From contig JAQSEB010000031.1 in the NCBI GenBank assembly GCA_030063045.1, positions 1,860,001-1,924,000 of the forward strand: DNA of 64,000 bases, in the 5' to 3' direction. The translations under genes and the position numbers were made by a program. Of this stretch, positions 62,414 through 64,000 are shown piece after piece; within the stretch, counting starts at the first letter, position 1; every line of letters begins with the position of its first letter. The notes below the pieces were generated by a model. The model worked only from the letters and a program-made list of their open reading frames with translations. It ran no database searches and was not told the DNA's origin. This stretch comes from Pratylenchus scribneri (lineage: Eukaryota; Nematoda; Chromadorea; Rhabditida; Pratylenchidae).

Positions 62414-63688
62414 TCAAAAGAAAAATCGTCCATTCTCGGCAAATGCCTTAAATTCTCCCACATAGTCTGGAATATATTTGCCCACAACATTTGCCACTGT
62501 TTTTCCCTCAATAATGTCCAATTGATGGAGTTTGGCCAGAATTTGACGTTCTTCCTCCTCCATGCTGGCCATTTCCTCATCAATTTGTTTTGTCCTCTCC
62601 TCCCGACCTTCCATCATTTTTCGGTGCAATTCAGCCAATTGACGTTCCTTCTCCAGCACAATTCGCCTTTTTAGTTGAGCTTCGGACCATGCCTATGAAT
62701 GAGGAATGGAATTTAATTTAATTTATAATTAAAAACCTCACCTTTCTCGTCTTTACATGGTCCCTCTCCTTCTCCACATGGAATGCAATTTTCAATTCGG
62801 CGATCACCCGTTGAAAATCTTCCTCGCTGGCCTCCCTCAGCAACCGTAACAATTTCCTCCGATGGTTGATCATCAAATAAAGTGGCTGCGAAATCCACGT
62901 GGCCCGGGGACGCATCCGCCCATATTTAAGCCTTTTCCTGGCCACCTCATTTCGGGCATATTCTTGACTCCATTTTCGAATAACGGCCGTGGCCCATGCA
63001 ACTTAATTGGAAGAAATAATTAGTCAAAATTGTCATATTTTTCGCTTACTTTTTGCTGGCAATGATTTTCCATCCAATTCATCAAATCTCACTTTTTTCA
63101 TCAATTCCCTGAAAAAAAGTGGAAAAAATTAATTCTTTAATTAATTTTTTATTTCATACGTTTTCCATGCGGCGCTGAGGTCTCCGCTACTCCCATGTTC
63201 AAGACTGTAAATTTTCTTCACTTCCGGTGGTGCCGCCTCTAACGCATCGATTTCGGCCCAATCCAGCCGTGGTTTGCTCAAATCCAATTTTGGCAGTCCA
63301 AATTCCTCCGATGATCGAACATTTCGAATGCCAATCAATCGATCCGGTGCTTTGAATATCAATTCCCTTTCGCTGCCAATTTTCTCCTCCCAAATTCGTT
63401 TCAATTCATCAGTATAGCGCGAATCTGCACAAATAATTACAAAATTACTTTTTATTGAATAAAAATTAGTATTTTTTGCTTACTTAATGGAACTTTTTCC
63501 GCTTCTTTCTCAAAATAGTCCGGATCTTGGCGTTTTGGATCGGTCACCGGCTTATGTTTGTTGAAATACGGATAAATGCCATGTTTTTGGTGGGCAGTGG
63601 GATGGAATGGACGGCATTGGATGATGGAGGAAATAATTGGAGTGGATGATGAACAAATTGGATGGAAATTACGCAAATTTGTGAGCAT
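62414..63688 (-). CDS. mrps-15: Mitochondrial small-subunit ribosomal protein uS15m
   Basis: Component of the mitochondrial 28S subunit that binds small-subunit rRNA. Five exons (63688-63484, 63424-63160, 63108-63050, 63001-62742, 62692-62414) give 355 residues. The N-terminus is a typical mitochondrial presequence (Ser/Arg/His-rich, no acids) and contains KHGIYPYFNKHKPVTDP. The S15 core is the helical region LYLMINHRRKLLRLLREASE followed by VIAELKIAFHVEKERDHVKT. A long charged coiled coil (LEKERQLAELHRKMMEGREE) and a C-terminal IPDYVGEFKAFAENG extend it. Length fits nematode MRPS-15 better than bacterial S15. The MLTNL start is favoured over one 10 codons upstream because that one precedes no presequence-like residues. 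Tail-to-tail with YME1L. Confidence 0.85.
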
Positions 63689-63832
63689 TTTTTGACTGTA
63701 AAATTTTATTAGAGGCAAATTACTTTGAAAAAAAATAAAATAAATTGAAATTGTTTTAATAAATCAAATAAACGTAAATTTGAATAAAAAATGAAAAATT
63801 TATCAAATAAAAAAATGTGGCATTAAATAAAT

Positions 63833-64000
63833 TCAATTTTGGTGTGATGGTCGAATTCGAAGTGATTTTGATGCGGCCCCTGCCGGCTTTCTAAATCCAA
63901 CAATTTTTGAGGATTTCTTCTTTCCGCCCAATTCAACCGCCGGTGCCTCCTTGCTTTTGAATGCCAATTCTTCCGGGTCAATTTCCGCAATTTCCAACAA
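63833..64000 (-). CDS. C-terminal part of a gene running off the window
   Basis: An open frame from the window edge to TGA at 63833-63835 encodes about 55 residues: an acidic start (EIAEIDPEELAFKSKEAPA) then a basic, Ser/Lys-rich end (GGKKKSSKIVGFRKPAG, SLRIRPSHQN). Codon use resembles neighbouring genes and a polyadenylation-like AATAAA follows. Product not recognised. Confidence 0.6.
   Translation of the reverse strand: MLEIAEIDPEELAFKSKEAPAVELGGKKKSSKIVGFRKPAGAASKSLRIRPSHQN

Overview
The window is nuclear DNA from a nematode. The evidence is a cuticle collagen with the nematode N-terminal domain, a MUT-7-type exonuclease, a receptor guanylate cyclase of the expanded worm type, an A+T-rich background, and many short introns (mostly about 45-100 nt) with TTTTCAG-like acceptors. 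Four introns need GC rather than GT donors. Frequent GC-AG introns have been reported in cyst nematodes, so a tylenchid plant parasite is possible, but that placement is inference. No spliced-leader gene, operon or bacterial-type cluster was seen.

Layout. 0-7.4 kb: receptor guanylate cyclase (+), with a tRNA-Lys and an odd tRNA-like element in introns. 8.2-9.3 kb: four-TM orphan (-). 9.7-11.7 kb: PH-like-domain orphan (+) behind a TATA box. 11.7-16.2 kb: gene-poor stretch with a 745-bp foldback transposon, then a FEZF zinc-finger factor (+, to 17.9 kb). 18.6-21.0 kb: adenylosuccinate lyase (-) with an intronic tRNA-Thr. 21.3-22.6 kb: patatin-like lipase (+). 23.0-25.0 kb: RBBP5 (-). 25.3-27.4 kb: RMI1 (+). 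28.2-29.7 kb: cuticle collagen (-). 32.9-34.2 kb: NOP53 (-), divergent from SMU1 (+, 34.6-37.1 kb). 38.1-40.6 kb: HSP90 (+) with a heat-shock element and TATA box. 41.5-44.7 kb: MUT-7/EXD3 (-). 45.2-48.8 kb: fused pseudouridine-5'-phosphate glycosidase/kinase (-). 50.2-58.6 kb: TRPM2-type channel (-). 59.7-62.1 kb: YME1L protease (+). 62.4-63.7 kb: mitochondrial ribosomal protein S15 (-). 63.8 kb to the end: 3' end of one more gene (-).

Most genes are conserved housekeeping genes and do not form a pathway cluster; neighbours are mostly divergent or convergent singletons. The exon models given here were built by following reading frame across splice sites. Where exon lists are given, the phases add up to complete frames, except for the first exon of the guanylate cyclase.

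The most unusual content is: (1) a TRPM channel ending in a NUDT9-homology domain with a destroyed Nudix box, plus a decayed copy of its 3' end about 0.8 kb downstream; (2) a minisatellite in one of its introns framed by a direct repeat of about 100 bp; (3) two foldback elements, 20 kb apart, with the same GGTACT-type termini and perfect 8-bp target-site duplications, which define a MITE family; (4) the tRNA-like element with a long insert; and (5) a GC-rich block in the NOP53/SMU1 divergent promoter.
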